A stretch of 60,049 nt of DNA from Thermoleophilia bacterium (GTDB lineage: Bacteria; Actinomycetota; Thermoleophilia; Gaiellales; Gaiellaceae): contig JAOUHF010000002.1 in NCBI GenBank assembly GCA_029865325.1, positions 1 through 60,049 of the forward strand, written 5' to 3'. Below, one piece after another: positions 34,055-41,488 of the stretch; position 1 is the stretch's first letter, and every line of letters starts with the position of its first letter. Under the pieces are notes generated by a model. That model was not told the origin of the DNA and ran no database searches. It worked only from the letters and a program-made list of their open reading frames with translations. The translations under genes and the position numbers were made by a program.

Positions 34055-35473
34055 CTATGCGGCTTCGTCGAGCACCAATCCGCCCGGCTGTCGGACGACG
34101 GCGCGGTCCGATCGTCGCTTCCGGGGAATGAGGAGTGCAACGAGGGAGCCCGCCCCGAGGACCGCAGCCCCGATCCAGAGTGCCGGCACGAGCCCTTCGG
34201 TGAAGGTCTCGGGAGACGCGTATCCGCCCGAGCGAGCGAAGACGGAGGCGAGAACGGCTACTCCAAGCACGCCGCCGACCTCGCGGATGGCGTTGTTGGT
34301 GCCGGACGCCTTGCCCTCCTCCTGCGGCCGGACAGCCGAGAGGACGACGTTTGCAACCGGTGCGAAGAACAGTGCCATCCCAATGCCGGAGACGACGAAC
34401 GGGACGACGAACGAAGCGTAGCCCTGGGTCGGCGTCGAGACCGCCGCGATCCAACCCAGCCCGATGGCCTGCAGTGCAAGACCAGTCGCCATCAACGGCC
34501 TGCCTCCGATGCGATCGGACAGGGCACCGGCAACCGGAGCGACGAACATCGGCATGAGGGTCCACGGGAGAATGCGGAGACCGGCGCCGAGCGGTGAGTA
34601 GCCCTGCGCGGTCTGGAAGAACTGGCTGAGCAGGAAGATCGAGCCGAACATGCCGAAGTACATGAGGAGCGACGCGCCGTTCGCCGCGGCGAAGGCGCGG
34701 TTGCGGAAGAACCTCATCGGCAGCATCGGCTGAGGTGTCCGACGCTCCCACGCGACGAAGGCGGCGAGCAGGAACGCGCCGACCAGGAGCGCACCGACGA
34801 TCGTCGGGCTCGTCCAGCCGTCGCCGTTGCCGTGGATGAGGCCCCAGACGATCCCGAGCAACCCGCCGCTTGCCAGCGCGAGGCCGGGGATGTCGAGCGC
34901 CTTGTCGGGCCCGGTGCTCTCACGCAGCATCAACGCGAGCGGCAACAGGAGCATCCCGACAGGGACGTTCAGCCAGAAGATCCACTGCCAGGAGATGCCG
35001 TCGACGACTGCACCCCCGACGAGCGGGCCCATGGCGACCGCGAGGCCTGCGATTCCCGACCAGGCGCCGAGCGCAAGGCCGCGCTTCTCACGGGCGACCG
35101 CGGCGCTCAGGATGGTCAACGTCAGCGGCGTGACGATCGCCGCGCCGAATCCCTGTAGCGCGCGTGCAGCGATCAGCCAATCGGCCGACGGCGCAAGCGC
35201 GGCGGCGGCCGAGGCGGCGGTGAAGAGCCCGACGCCGATCAAGAACATCCGCTTGCGGCCGAATCGGTCGCCGAGGGCGGCTCCGGTGAGCACGAAGACC
35301 GCGAACGTCAACGTGTACGCATTCACCGTCCACTCGAGCTCCTCGATCGACGCGCCGAGATCGACGCGGATGACCGGGAGTGCGGTCGAGACGACGAGGT
35401 TGTCGAGCACGACCATGAAAAGCGCGATCGACGTGATCGCGAACGTCCACAGAGTCCTGGTACTGGCGGTCAT
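34055..35473 (-). CDS. MFS multidrug exporter, DHA2 (EmrB/QacA) type
   Basis: A 472-residue drug:proton antiporter with 14 predicted helices. MVVLDNLVVSTALPVIR carries the Asp-containing motif D1 of the DHA2 group in helix 1, GDRFGRKRMFLIG is motif A, RALQGFGAAIVTP is motif B and MGPLVGGAVVDGISWQWIFWLNVPVG spans motif C. It would export hydrophobic or cationic toxic compounds. GAGGAG lies about 6 nt before ATG 35473, one of the few clear Shine-Dalgarno sites here. The tetR gene lies just upstream on the same strand, and an operator-like palindrome sits in the 65-nt gap. Confidence 0.92.
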   Translation of the reverse strand: MTASTRTLWTFAITSIALFMVVLDNLVVSTALPVIRVDLGASIEELEWTVNAYTLTFAVFVLTGAALGDRFGRKRMFLIGVGLFTAASAAAALAPSADWLIAARALQGFGAAIVTPLTLTILSAAVAREKRGLALGAWSGIAGLAVAMGPLVGGAVVDGISWQWIFWLNVPVGMLLLPLALMLRESTGPDKALDIPGLALASGGLLGIVWGLIHGNGDGWTSPTIVGALLVGAFLLAAFVAWERRTPQPMLPMRFFRNRAFAAANGASLLMYFGMFGSIFLLSQFFQTAQGYSPLGAGLRILPWTLMPMFVAPVAGALSDRIGGRPLMATGLALQAIGLGWIAAVSTPTQGYASFVVPFVVSGIGMALFFAPVANVVLSAVRPQEEGKASGTNNAIREVGGVLGVAVLASVFARSGGYASPETFTEGLVPALWIGAAVLGAGSLVALLIPRKRRSDRAVVRQPGGLVLDEAA

Positions 35474-35492
35474 CGTTACTCCTCGCTGCGTA

Positions 35493-35508
35493 GTGACTTA
35501 TTACTCAC
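35493..35508. promoter_or_regulatory. TetR operator-like palindrome upstream of the exporter
   Basis: GTGACTTATTACTCAC is an imperfect palindrome (12 of 16 positions match its own reverse complement) 19 nt upstream of the exporter ATG at 35473. Its TTATTACTCAC half (35498-35508) recurs as TTATCACTCAC at 36118-36128 upstream of tetR, which supports a shared operator. Confidence 0.6.
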
Positions 35509-35538
35509 AATTGCAGGAAAAAAGAGAGATCACGCGGT

Positions 35539-36105
35539 CTATTCGGGGTCGTGATCGGTACAGCCGGCCATGAGGCGCACGGCCCACGGCTCGGGCGTCT
35601 CCTCCTCGTGGAGGCCCATGGCACCGACGACGTTGAAGAGCATCCCCATCGCGAAGAAACGCGCGAGGCGCGGCGCCGAGACGCCCGACACTCGCTCGAC
35701 GTATGTGTAGAGGTCGCCGTACCCCTCGCGTACTGCCTGGCGCACGTCGGTGTCGTCGAGCGCCGCAGCGTAGGTCTGGAGCTGCGCCTGGAGCATCGTC
35801 GGATCCGTCTTCAGCAGCACTCCGTACGCCTCGCCCATCGCCGACAGGGCCTCCTCGCCACGCAGGCCCTCGGCGGCCTGCTGCATCGATTCGAGAGTCC
35901 GCCGGAAGCACCGGCGAACCGACGCGAGGTACAGATCCTTCTTCGAGCCGAAGAGTCGAAACAGGTACGGCTGCGAGATTCCCGCCTGCCGTGCGATGGC
36001 ATCCGTCGAAGCACCATGGAAGCCCGCACGTGCGAATTCCTCAACTGCAGCGATGAGGACGTCCTCGCGCCTTTCGTCTGCCGTGTGTCTCGTTGCTGTC
36101 GTCAT
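35539..36105 (-). CDS. TetR-family transcriptional regulator
   Basis: A 188-residue repressor. Residues about 12-58 form the TetR helix-turn-helix (DVLIAAVEEFARAGFHGASTDAIARQAG, then ISQPYLFRLFGSKKDLYLAS); the rest is the helical ligand-binding and dimerisation domain. It lies directly upstream of the exporter on the same strand, with matching operator-like sequences before both genes, so it probably represses both until a drug-like ligand binds. ATG 36105; AAGTTA (36115-36120; TAACTT on the minus strand) is a -10 9 nt upstream and overlaps the operator. Confidence 0.92.
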   Translation of the reverse strand: MTTATRHTADERREDVLIAAVEEFARAGFHGASTDAIARQAGISQPYLFRLFGSKKDLYLASVRRCFRRTLESMQQAAEGLRGEEALSAMGEAYGVLLKTDPTMLQAQLQTYAAALDDTDVRQAVREGYGDLYTYVERVSGVSAPRLARFFAMGMLFNVVGAMGLHEEETPEPWAVRLMAGCTDHDPE

Positions 36106-36117
36106 CGATCAACGAAG

Positions 36118-36132
36118 TTATCACTCACTCAC
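36118..36132. promoter_or_regulatory. TetR operator-like site upstream of tetR
   Basis: TTATCACTCACTCAC at 36118-36132 repeats the TTAT(T/C)ACTCAC half-site found before the exporter gene. It overlaps the tetR -10 and the 3' end of the aminotransferase gene, a position suited to autorepression. Confidence 0.55.
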
Positions 36133-37190
36133 AACGCTGTCAAGACCGCCGCCACTCGCTCGACCTCCGCTTCGGTCGTCGTCGTCGCGAACGGGAGCGC
36201 GAGGGCGCGTTCGAACGCACGGTCGGCGCCGGGAAACGCGCCTTGTGGCCGATACGGCTCGAGCCGATGGAGAGCCCAGGTCCCGATCTGCGCCTCGATC
36301 GCCGCTGCACGGAGCGCTGCGAGGGCTTCGTCGCGCCGATCGAGCTGCACCACGTAGGCCTGCCAGCCGTGCCGGTCGCCGTCGGCAGCGCTCGGCGTCA
36401 GCACGAAGTGTTCGAGCCGCTCCGTGTACCAGCGCGCGACGCGCTCGCGCGCAGCGAGCAGCTCCTCGAGCCGAGCGAGTTGGGGTATGCCGATCGCGCA
36501 CAGGAGGTCGGGCAACCGGTAGTTGAAGCCCGGCGAGGGCATGTCACCGAGTGTGGCCCAGCCGTGATGGCGAAACCGGCGAACGGCGGCATCCAGCGCA
36601 GCCTCGTCCGTCGTGACGGCGCCGCCCTCACCCGTCGTCACGATCTTGCGCGGATGGAATGAGAGGCAGGCGGCAACACCGAGCGCACCGCACGGCGTCC
36701 CGCGATAACGGGCGCCGAGGGCGCCGGCTGCGTCCTCAACGAGCGGCACGTCCTGCGGAACAGCTGTCTGCAGCGCGGCCCAGTCCACCGGACGGCCGAA
36801 GAGGTGAACCGCCATCACGGCCCTTGTCTTCGAGGTCACCGCCGCGGCCACGGCCGACGGATCGATGTCGAAGGTGTCCGGATCGATGTCGACGAGCACG
36901 GCGCGCGCGCCGCACAGCTCGACGACATTGGCGGTGGCCGGAAACGTGTACGCGGGCACGATCACCTCGTCTCCCGGGCCGATCTCGAGCGCGAGGAGCG
37001 CGAGATGCAGCGCGGCCGTCCCAGACGAAACGGCGGCGGCATGAGCCGTCCCTACAACGCCCGCGACCGCGGCCTCGAACTCCTCCACCTTCGGCCCCAT
37101 GGTCAGCTGCCCGGTGGCGATCACCTCTCCAACCGCTGCCAGCTCGGCCGCACCGACGTCAGGCCGCGCGAGCCGGATCGGCTCGCTCAT
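36129..37190 (-). CDS. DegT/DnrJ/EryC1-family sugar aminotransferase
   Basis: A 353-residue PLP enzyme that transaminates a nucleotide-linked keto-sugar. VSSGTAALHLALLALEIGPGDEV is the N-terminal cofactor region, HLFGRP and EDAAGALGARYRG follow, and SFHPRKIVTTGEGG holds the Schiff-base Lys. FNYRLPDLLCAIG and HGWQAYVVQL are C-terminal landmarks. It pairs with an NAD-dependent epimerase by ATGA overlap (37187-37190), a frequent partnership in making amino-sugars for surface glycans. Glu or Asp and sugar identity are open. The upstream open frame to 37214 overlaps the epimerase. Confidence 0.9.
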   Translation of the reverse strand: MSEPIRLARPDVGAAELAAVGEVIATGQLTMGPKVEEFEAAVAGVVGTAHAAAVSSGTAALHLALLALEIGPGDEVIVPAYTFPATANVVELCGARAVLVDIDPDTFDIDPSAVAAAVTSKTRAVMAVHLFGRPVDWAALQTAVPQDVPLVEDAAGALGARYRGTPCGALGVAACLSFHPRKIVTTGEGGAVTTDEAALDAAVRRFRHHGWATLGDMPSPGFNYRLPDLLCAIGIPQLARLEELLAARERVARWYTERLEHFVLTPSAADGDRHGWQAYVVQLDRRDEALAALRAAAIEAQIGTWALHRLEPYRPQGAFPGADRAFERALALPFATTTTEAEVERVAAVLTAL

Positions 37191-38152
37191 GTCGCGAGCC
37201 GCTCGCGGTACCACGCGATGGTTCGTTCGAGCCCCTCGTCGAGATCGACCTCTGCTTCGAAGCCCAGCAGCTCACGCGCCTTGTCCACATTCGGAATGCG
37301 AAGCTCGACATCGGTGTAGTGGAGGGGGTGGAAGACGATGACGCCCGGGCATCCCGAGAGGCGCTTCACCCGCTGCGCGAGATCGTGGATCGTGACGGCG
37401 GAGCGCGCATTGCCGATGTTGAAGCTCTCACCGACGGCGTTGGGGCTTTCGAGCGCGAGGAGCGTGCCGTTCACCATGTCATCGACGTACAACCAGGCCC
37501 GGATCTGGGAGCCGTCGCCGTGGATCGTGAGATCACGGCCGGCGAGAGCAGCCTCGATGAACGCACGGATCGCACCGCCGCCTACCTGGCCTGGCCCGTA
37601 GACGTTGAAAGGGCGCACCGACGTCGTCGGCAGCTTGAGCTCGGCATGGTAGGCGTGAGCCATGTGCTCACCCGCGAGCTTCGAGACCGCATACGTCCAA
37701 CGAGCCTCGCCAACGGAGCCGATCGTCGTCACGTGCGCCTCGTGCACGTTGAACGCGTGTTGGCCGAATACTTCGCTGGTGGAGAAGTCGACGAGCCGCT
37801 CGATCGTGTCGCCAGATCGAAGCGCTGCCTCGAGCACGTTGTACGTCCCGATGACGTTTACGCGCATCGTGCGCACCGGGCTCGCCAGCACCGTGTCCAC
37901 GCCGGCGATCCCGGCGCAGTGCACGATGTGGGTCGCCCCGCGGAAGACGTCTGTGAGGCGTTCGGAGTCGAGAACGTCCCCTTCCGCGAACGTGAAGTTC
38001 GGATGCTCGGCGAGAGTCGTGCCCCCGAGCGTGTCGCGGTGGAGGTTGTCGAGGGCGACGACCTCGTTGTCGTCGACGAGCCGACGTGCGAGTGTCGTGC
38101 CGATGAACCCGGCGCCGCCGGTGATCACGATCTTCTTCCCGGTCAGCGCCAC
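37187..38152 (-). CDS. NAD-dependent sugar-nucleotide epimerase/dehydratase
   Basis: A 321-residue extended SDR. IVITGGAGFIGTTLARRL binds NAD, GDVLDSERL follows, and the active site has Ser-Thr in VDFSTSEVFG and YAVSK (Tyr and Lys). SVRPFNVYGPGQ and the RAWLYVDDMVNG region fit UDP-glucose 4-epimerase/UDP-glucuronate decarboxylase-like enzymes. GTG start at 38152 has AGTTTA (TAAACT on the minus strand, 38159-38164) 6 nt upstream, overlapping the stop of the previous gene. It probably supplies the keto-sugar used by the overlapping aminotransferase. Confidence 0.88.
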   Translation of the reverse strand: MALTGKKIVITGGAGFIGTTLARRLVDDNEVVALDNLHRDTLGGTTLAEHPNFTFAEGDVLDSERLTDVFRGATHIVHCAGIAGVDTVLASPVRTMRVNVIGTYNVLEAALRSGDTIERLVDFSTSEVFGQHAFNVHEAHVTTIGSVGEARWTYAVSKLAGEHMAHAYHAELKLPTTSVRPFNVYGPGQVGGGAIRAFIEAALAGRDLTIHGDGSQIRAWLYVDDMVNGTLLALESPNAVGESFNIGNARSAVTIHDLAQRVKRLSGCPGVIVFHPLHYTDVELRIPNVDKARELLGFEAEVDLDEGLERTIAWYRERLAT

Positions 38153-38161
38153 GCGGCGAGT

Positions 38162-39355
38162 TTACGCACGAGTGGGAATGCCTCGTGATCTGTCTGACGC
38201 GTGGAGGCGCGACTTCACCGAGACGACGAACACCAGGCTGACGAGTACGGCGACGCTAGCGAGAGCCCGTCCGTCCCCACGCGGCCACCCTCGGTACCAG
38301 TCGAGCGCCTCGAACACCGTGAGGGTGAGCGGCGCGAACCACAACGCGGACAGCCGCGGGCGGGCCAAGCCGATGGGGATGACGAGAAGAACGAGGTAGT
38401 GGAGCCAAAGGATGGGTGTCAGGACGAAGCCTGCCGCGAGCGCAAGCGTCAGTGAACGTCTATCCCGCTCGTCACGATCGGCATCGAAATCGTGCGCCGC
38501 GCGCCAAGCGAGGAGGATGAGCCCCGCGCACGCTGCCACCACGACTCCCCGAGCAGCGATCTCGGGAACGTCGACGGCTCGAAGGAGCGCAAAGGCTGAA
38601 TACGAGTTCTCGGCCTCCACATCGGAAAGACGTCGCAAGAGCGCCGGATACTCCGAGAGGCCGTGAAGACCAATGGCGGCCCACGAGACAAGCGCGAGCC
38701 CGACGGCCGTTCCGGCCGCACCGGCGGCGGCCTTCCACCTACGAGTCGCCGCGAGCCAGACCACCAGCGGCCAGAGGAACACCTTCAGGACGACCGCCAG
38801 ACCGATGGCCGCCGCCACTTGCGCACCTTGGTCGCGGTAGCGCCACCCCAATGCCACGAGAAGAGCAAGCACCGGTCCGATCGCGCCGTACTCGAAGTTC
38901 TCGAGCGTCACCGGGTAGAGGAGCGCGACGGGGTAACACCGCCAGTCCCTGATACCGAGCGCGAAGAGCGCGCCAACCGTGCACGCGATCAGGATCAGGG
39001 TGAATAGAACGCCGGGCGTCGAGGAGCCGCGAACCGTTTCCGGAAGCAGCGTCAGGGGCGTGACCAGGAACGCCAGAACTGGCGGATAGACGTATGGCGC
39101 CGATTGGCCTTCGGACACCACGAGATCGGGATCGACGTATGGGCTCTCTCCGTCTCGCACGCTCTCAGCCGCTCGCAGAAACACCTCGAAGTCAAACGGG
39201 ATCTGGAGTCCGCCAAGAGACCGCAGGGAGTTCGCCCAGAGAGAGTCGTCGTGATACCGGCTTGCGACGACTCGCGCGCCGACCGGCAGGAGAACCGCGA
39301 CAACGACGACGGCCCCGACGAACACCGCGATTCGGCGGCCTTTGGGTGTACGCAC
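38162..39355 (-). CDS. GT87-like polytopic mannosyltransferase-type membrane protein
   Basis: About 397 residues with roughly ten to twelve helices. The early loop FDFEVFLRAAESVRDGESPY has the Asp-Phe-Glu acidic motif near the end of helix 1 that is typical of the GT87 family (DUF2029; PimE-like polyprenyl-phosphomannose-dependent mannosyltransferases), and TPILWLHYLVLLVIP is its usual late-helix signature. It would act outside the membrane with a lipid-linked sugar donor. The start is placed at GTG 39355 because TACTGT (plus ACAGTA 39364-39369) lies 8 nt upstream; the ATG at 39391 would overlap the divergent gene. Confidence 0.75.
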   Translation of the reverse strand: MRTPKGRRIAVFVGAVVVVAVLLPVGARVVASRYHDDSLWANSLRSLGGLQIPFDFEVFLRAAESVRDGESPYVDPDLVVSEGQSAPYVYPPVLAFLVTPLTLLPETVRGSSTPGVLFTLILIACTVGALFALGIRDWRCYPVALLYPVTLENFEYGAIGPVLALLVALGWRYRDQGAQVAAAIGLAVVLKVFLWPLVVWLAATRRWKAAAGAAGTAVGLALVSWAAIGLHGLSEYPALLRRLSDVEAENSYSAFALLRAVDVPEIAARGVVVAACAGLILLAWRAAHDFDADRDERDRRSLTLALAAGFVLTPILWLHYLVLLVIPIGLARPRLSALWFAPLTLTVFEALDWYRGWPRGDGRALASVAVLVSLVFVVSVKSRLHASDRSRGIPTRA

Positions 39356-39379
39356 GGCAAGTGACAGTACCCTGAGCAC
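39356..39379. promoter_or_regulatory. Overlapping divergent -10 elements
   Basis: In this 24-nt gap ACAGTA (39364-39369, TACTGT leftward) and TACCCT (39368-39373, rightward) are TANNNT -10 elements sharing two bases. Each lies 6-8 nt from its gene start, so polymerase cannot occupy both at once and both messages would be leaderless. Confidence 0.5.
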
Positions 39380-39790
39380 ATGCGTGCTCATGTCGCGCTC
39401 GTCGCAGTATGTGCAGGGCTGTCCCTCTGCACGCTTTCACTCGCTGCCACGACGTCGCGCACATCGCTGCGCGTCACCTACTGGGAGAACGGCGCGAACA
39501 CGGCCTCGAGCGTGACGTGGACGCTCCGCTGCAACCCCCCTCGGGGGTCGATGCCGCGAAAGGCTGTCGCATGCCGCCGACTCGCCAAGGGCGGGGCGAA
39601 GCTCTTCGCGCCGTTGCCGCCAGGCATCGTCTGCACCCAGATTTACGGAGGACCGCAGAAGGCCCGCGTCGTCGGAACGGTTTCCGGAAAGCGGATCTGG
39701 GTGACGTTCACCCGCACCAATGGCTGCGAGATCGGCCGCTGGAACCGCGTGTCGCCGTGGCTCTTCCCGCCCGGGGGGATCACGAGCTAG
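39380..39790 (+). CDS. Secreted subtilisin-inhibitor-like (SSI family) protein
   Basis: A 136-residue exported protein. Residues 1-22 form a signal peptide with a hydrophobic core and an Ala-rich cleavage region. The mature part has four cysteines (51, 65, 85, 116) spaced as in Streptomyces subtilisin inhibitor, plus CNPPRGS, CTQIYGGPQ and FTRTNGCEIGRW, all SSI-like. By that alignment the reactive-site P1 residue is Gln87, rather than Met, Lys or Arg as in studied inhibitors. SSI proteins bind serine proteases outside the cell as dimers. ATG 39380; TACCCT is 6 nt upstream. A related, non-inhibitory secreted fold is possible. Confidence 0.78.
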   Translation: MRAHVALVAVCAGLSLCTLSLAATTSRTSLRVTYWENGANTASSVTWTLRCNPPRGSMPRKAVACRRLAKGGAKLFAPLPPGIVCTQIYGGPQKARVVGTVSGKRIWVTFTRTNGCEIGRWNRVSPWLFPPGGITS

Positions 39791-39817
39791 CTCGCGCCCT
39801 CGTTAGCATCGATCCTC
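39791..39817. promoter_or_regulatory. -10 element before a small leaderless ORF
   Basis: TAGCAT at 39804-39809 fits the TANNNT -10 consensus and lies 8 nt before a GTG at 39818. No Shine-Dalgarno sequence is present, so translation from that GTG would be leaderless. Confidence 0.4.
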
Positions 39818-39910
39818 GTGAGGACCGTTCTCTTCGTCAGCGCAGGACGCTATGAGAAGCACGCGAGCGAGCAAACGCGGGGACGCGGACTGCGCGAGGT
39901 TGCAGCGTGA
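39818..39910 (+). CDS. Possible 30-residue leaderless ORF coupled to the deacetylase gene
   Basis: A frame opens with GTG at 39818, directly after a TANNNT -10, and ends with TGA at 39908-39910, sharing GTGA with the GTG of the deacetylase gene. The peptide begins MRTVLFVSAGRYEKH and ends LREVAA. The placement of -10, start and overlapping stop is the same as for established genes in the window, so it may be a true small gene that couples translation of the next one, or the stump of a lost glycosyltransferase N-terminus, which it resembles. No homologue is known to me. Confidence 0.4.
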   Translation: MRTVLFVSAGRYEKHASEQTRGRGLREVAA

Positions 39911-40548
39911 GCTGCTCGTTCGAACTCGGGCACTACCGCGAGATCCTCGAGGCGGCACACGCCGGTGGCTATCGCTTTCAGCGATTCGGGGAAGGACTCG
40001 AGCGCGGTGACCTCTTCCTCCGCCACGACATCGACCTCTCGCTCGCCGCCGCAGTGCAGATGGCCGAGCTCGAGGCCGATCTCGGCGTTGCAACGACCTA
40101 CCTGCTCATGACCGAGTCCGTCTTCTACAACCTCGCGTCGAGCGAGGGGGTCGCGGCGATTGCTCGGCTTCGTGAGCTAGGACATGCGGTAGGGCTGCAC
40201 GCCGTGTATCCGAACGTCCAGCTGGACGATCGCTTCGACGGCGTCGTGTCGTGGCACAACCCGAACTCCGAGTACATGTCAGTGGAGATCCCCGGCGCGG
40301 TCAACGTCTACGCGGAGCCGTACTTCTCGCCGCCGACGTATCGGTCCGACTCGAACCAGCACTGGCGCTCGGGCTGCCCGCACGAGGAGCTGAGAGGTGG
40401 CGGGTTCCCCTGGCTCCAGATCCTGGTGCACCCGGAGATCTGGGTGTACCCGGGATCGACGATGGGCCAGACCATGAAGGCGATGCTGGAAACAGAGAAC
40501 GAGCGTCGCCTCGAGCAGCTGGTCGACGACGGCATCCACCTTGACTGA
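39907..40548 (+). CDS. Polysaccharide deacetylase-like protein
   Basis: A 213-residue protein related to the NodB/polysaccharide-deacetylase fold. DLFLRHDIDLSLAAAVQMAELEADLG (about residues 35-60) has the metal-binding Asp/His cluster as RHDID in place of TFDDG, followed by GHAVGLHAVYPN with a second His, and SWHNPNSEYM and LVHPEIW later; this variant is common in sugar-modification loci. The GTG start at 39907 shares GTGA with the small upstream ORF. It ends inside the following glycosyltransferase by 8 nt. The acetylated sugar is not known. Confidence 0.75.
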   Translation: MSCSFELGHYREILEAAHAGGYRFQRFGEGLERGDLFLRHDIDLSLAAAVQMAELEADLGVATTYLLMTESVFYNLASSEGVAAIARLRELGHAVGLHAVYPNVQLDDRFDGVVSWHNPNSEYMSVEIPGAVNVYAEPYFSPPTYRSDSNQHWRSGCPHEELRGGGFPWLQILVHPEIWVYPGSTMGQTMKAMLETENERRLEQLVDDGIHLD

Positions 40549-41488
40549 GCACGGCGGGCGGCTGCGTGTCGTCCACTGCCCGGTCAACACGGCAGGCGTA
40601 CCGTGGACGAACGTCCAGGCGCTCCGCCAGCGCGGAATAGACGCGCAACTCGTGGTCTTCAACCGCTACGAGCTTCACTCCGAGGCCGACTGGTCGCTCG
40701 AGCGCCACGGCGGCTTCGCGCGGAAACAGCTCGCTCAGTGGTCCGCCCTGCTGAAGCTCCTGCCGCACACGGACGTTTTTCACTTCTACTTCGGGCTCAC
40801 GCTCGTGCCGCAGTCGGTGCAGTTCCCGATCCTGCGCGCTCTCCGCAAGAAGTCCGTGATGCACTACCTGGGCTCGGACATTCGCGGGAAGAGCCCCGCG
40901 GACCTCGGATTCGGGAAGAAGGCCGGCGCCGAGGTGGTCGGGTCGTACGACGCGCTTCGCTGGGTGCCGGAGGCCGAGGTGATCCCTCCCGGAATCGACG
41001 TGAAAGCCATCGATCCTGCGCCGCCCAGCGACCGCGCACGGCCAGTGATCCTGCACGCGCCGTCGTCGCGACGGCGCAAAGGAACCGAGCACGTCATCGC
41101 GGCGTGCGAAGGCCTCGACGCCGACCTCGTCCTCGTCGAAGGTCTCCACCACGACGAGGCGTTCGAGCGCTATCGCGAGGCCGACATCGTGGTCGACCAG
41201 CTGAACGCGGGCTGGTACGGGCTTTTCGCCATCGAGTGCATGGCTCTCGGCAAGCCGGTCGTCACGTTCCTGCACGAGGAGGCCGTCCGGCGCACCGAGG
41301 ACGCGCTGGGCACGGCCGTTCCGCTCGTAAGCGCCACGAAGGACGATCTGCAGGCCCGACTTGAGCCGCTCGTCGCATCGGTGGCCGAGCGTCGCCGGAT
41401 CGGAGCCGAGTCGCGAGCGTACGTCGAGCAAGTGCACGACCTCGATCGCGTCGCCGACCGCCTACTCGCGCTCTACGCTCGCCTGTGA
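40541..41488 (+). CDS. Family 4 glycosyltransferase
   Basis: A 315-residue GT-B protein. LRVVHCPVNTAGVPWTNVQALR opens the acceptor domain; PPGIDVKAID and PVILHAPSSRRRKGTEHVI mark the linker and donor domain; ADIVVDQLNAGWYGLFAIECMALGKPVV has the GT4 catalytic Glu in AIECMALG. The N-terminal part is shorter than in typical GT4 enzymes. TTG start at 40541 overlaps the deacetylase stop by 8 nt; its own stop overlaps the next gene. It belongs to a deacetylase-GT-flippase run. Confidence 0.82.
   Translation: MTEHGGRLRVVHCPVNTAGVPWTNVQALRQRGIDAQLVVFNRYELHSEADWSLERHGGFARKQLAQWSALLKLLPHTDVFHFYFGLTLVPQSVQFPILRALRKKSVMHYLGSDIRGKSPADLGFGKKAGAEVVGSYDALRWVPEAEVIPPGIDVKAIDPAPPSDRARPVILHAPSSRRRKGTEHVIAACEGLDADLVLVEGLHHDEAFERYREADIVVDQLNAGWYGLFAIECMALGKPVVTFLHEEAVRRTEDALGTAVPLVSATKDDLQARLEPLVASVAERRRIGAESRAYVEQVHDLDRVADRLLALYARL

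Noticed and set aside
33791-34597. An 268-residue ORF from the end of the RidA island over the exporter gene.
   Set aside because: Its first residues lie in the terminator hairpin and the rest is antisense to the exporter. No family match, no ribosome binding site.
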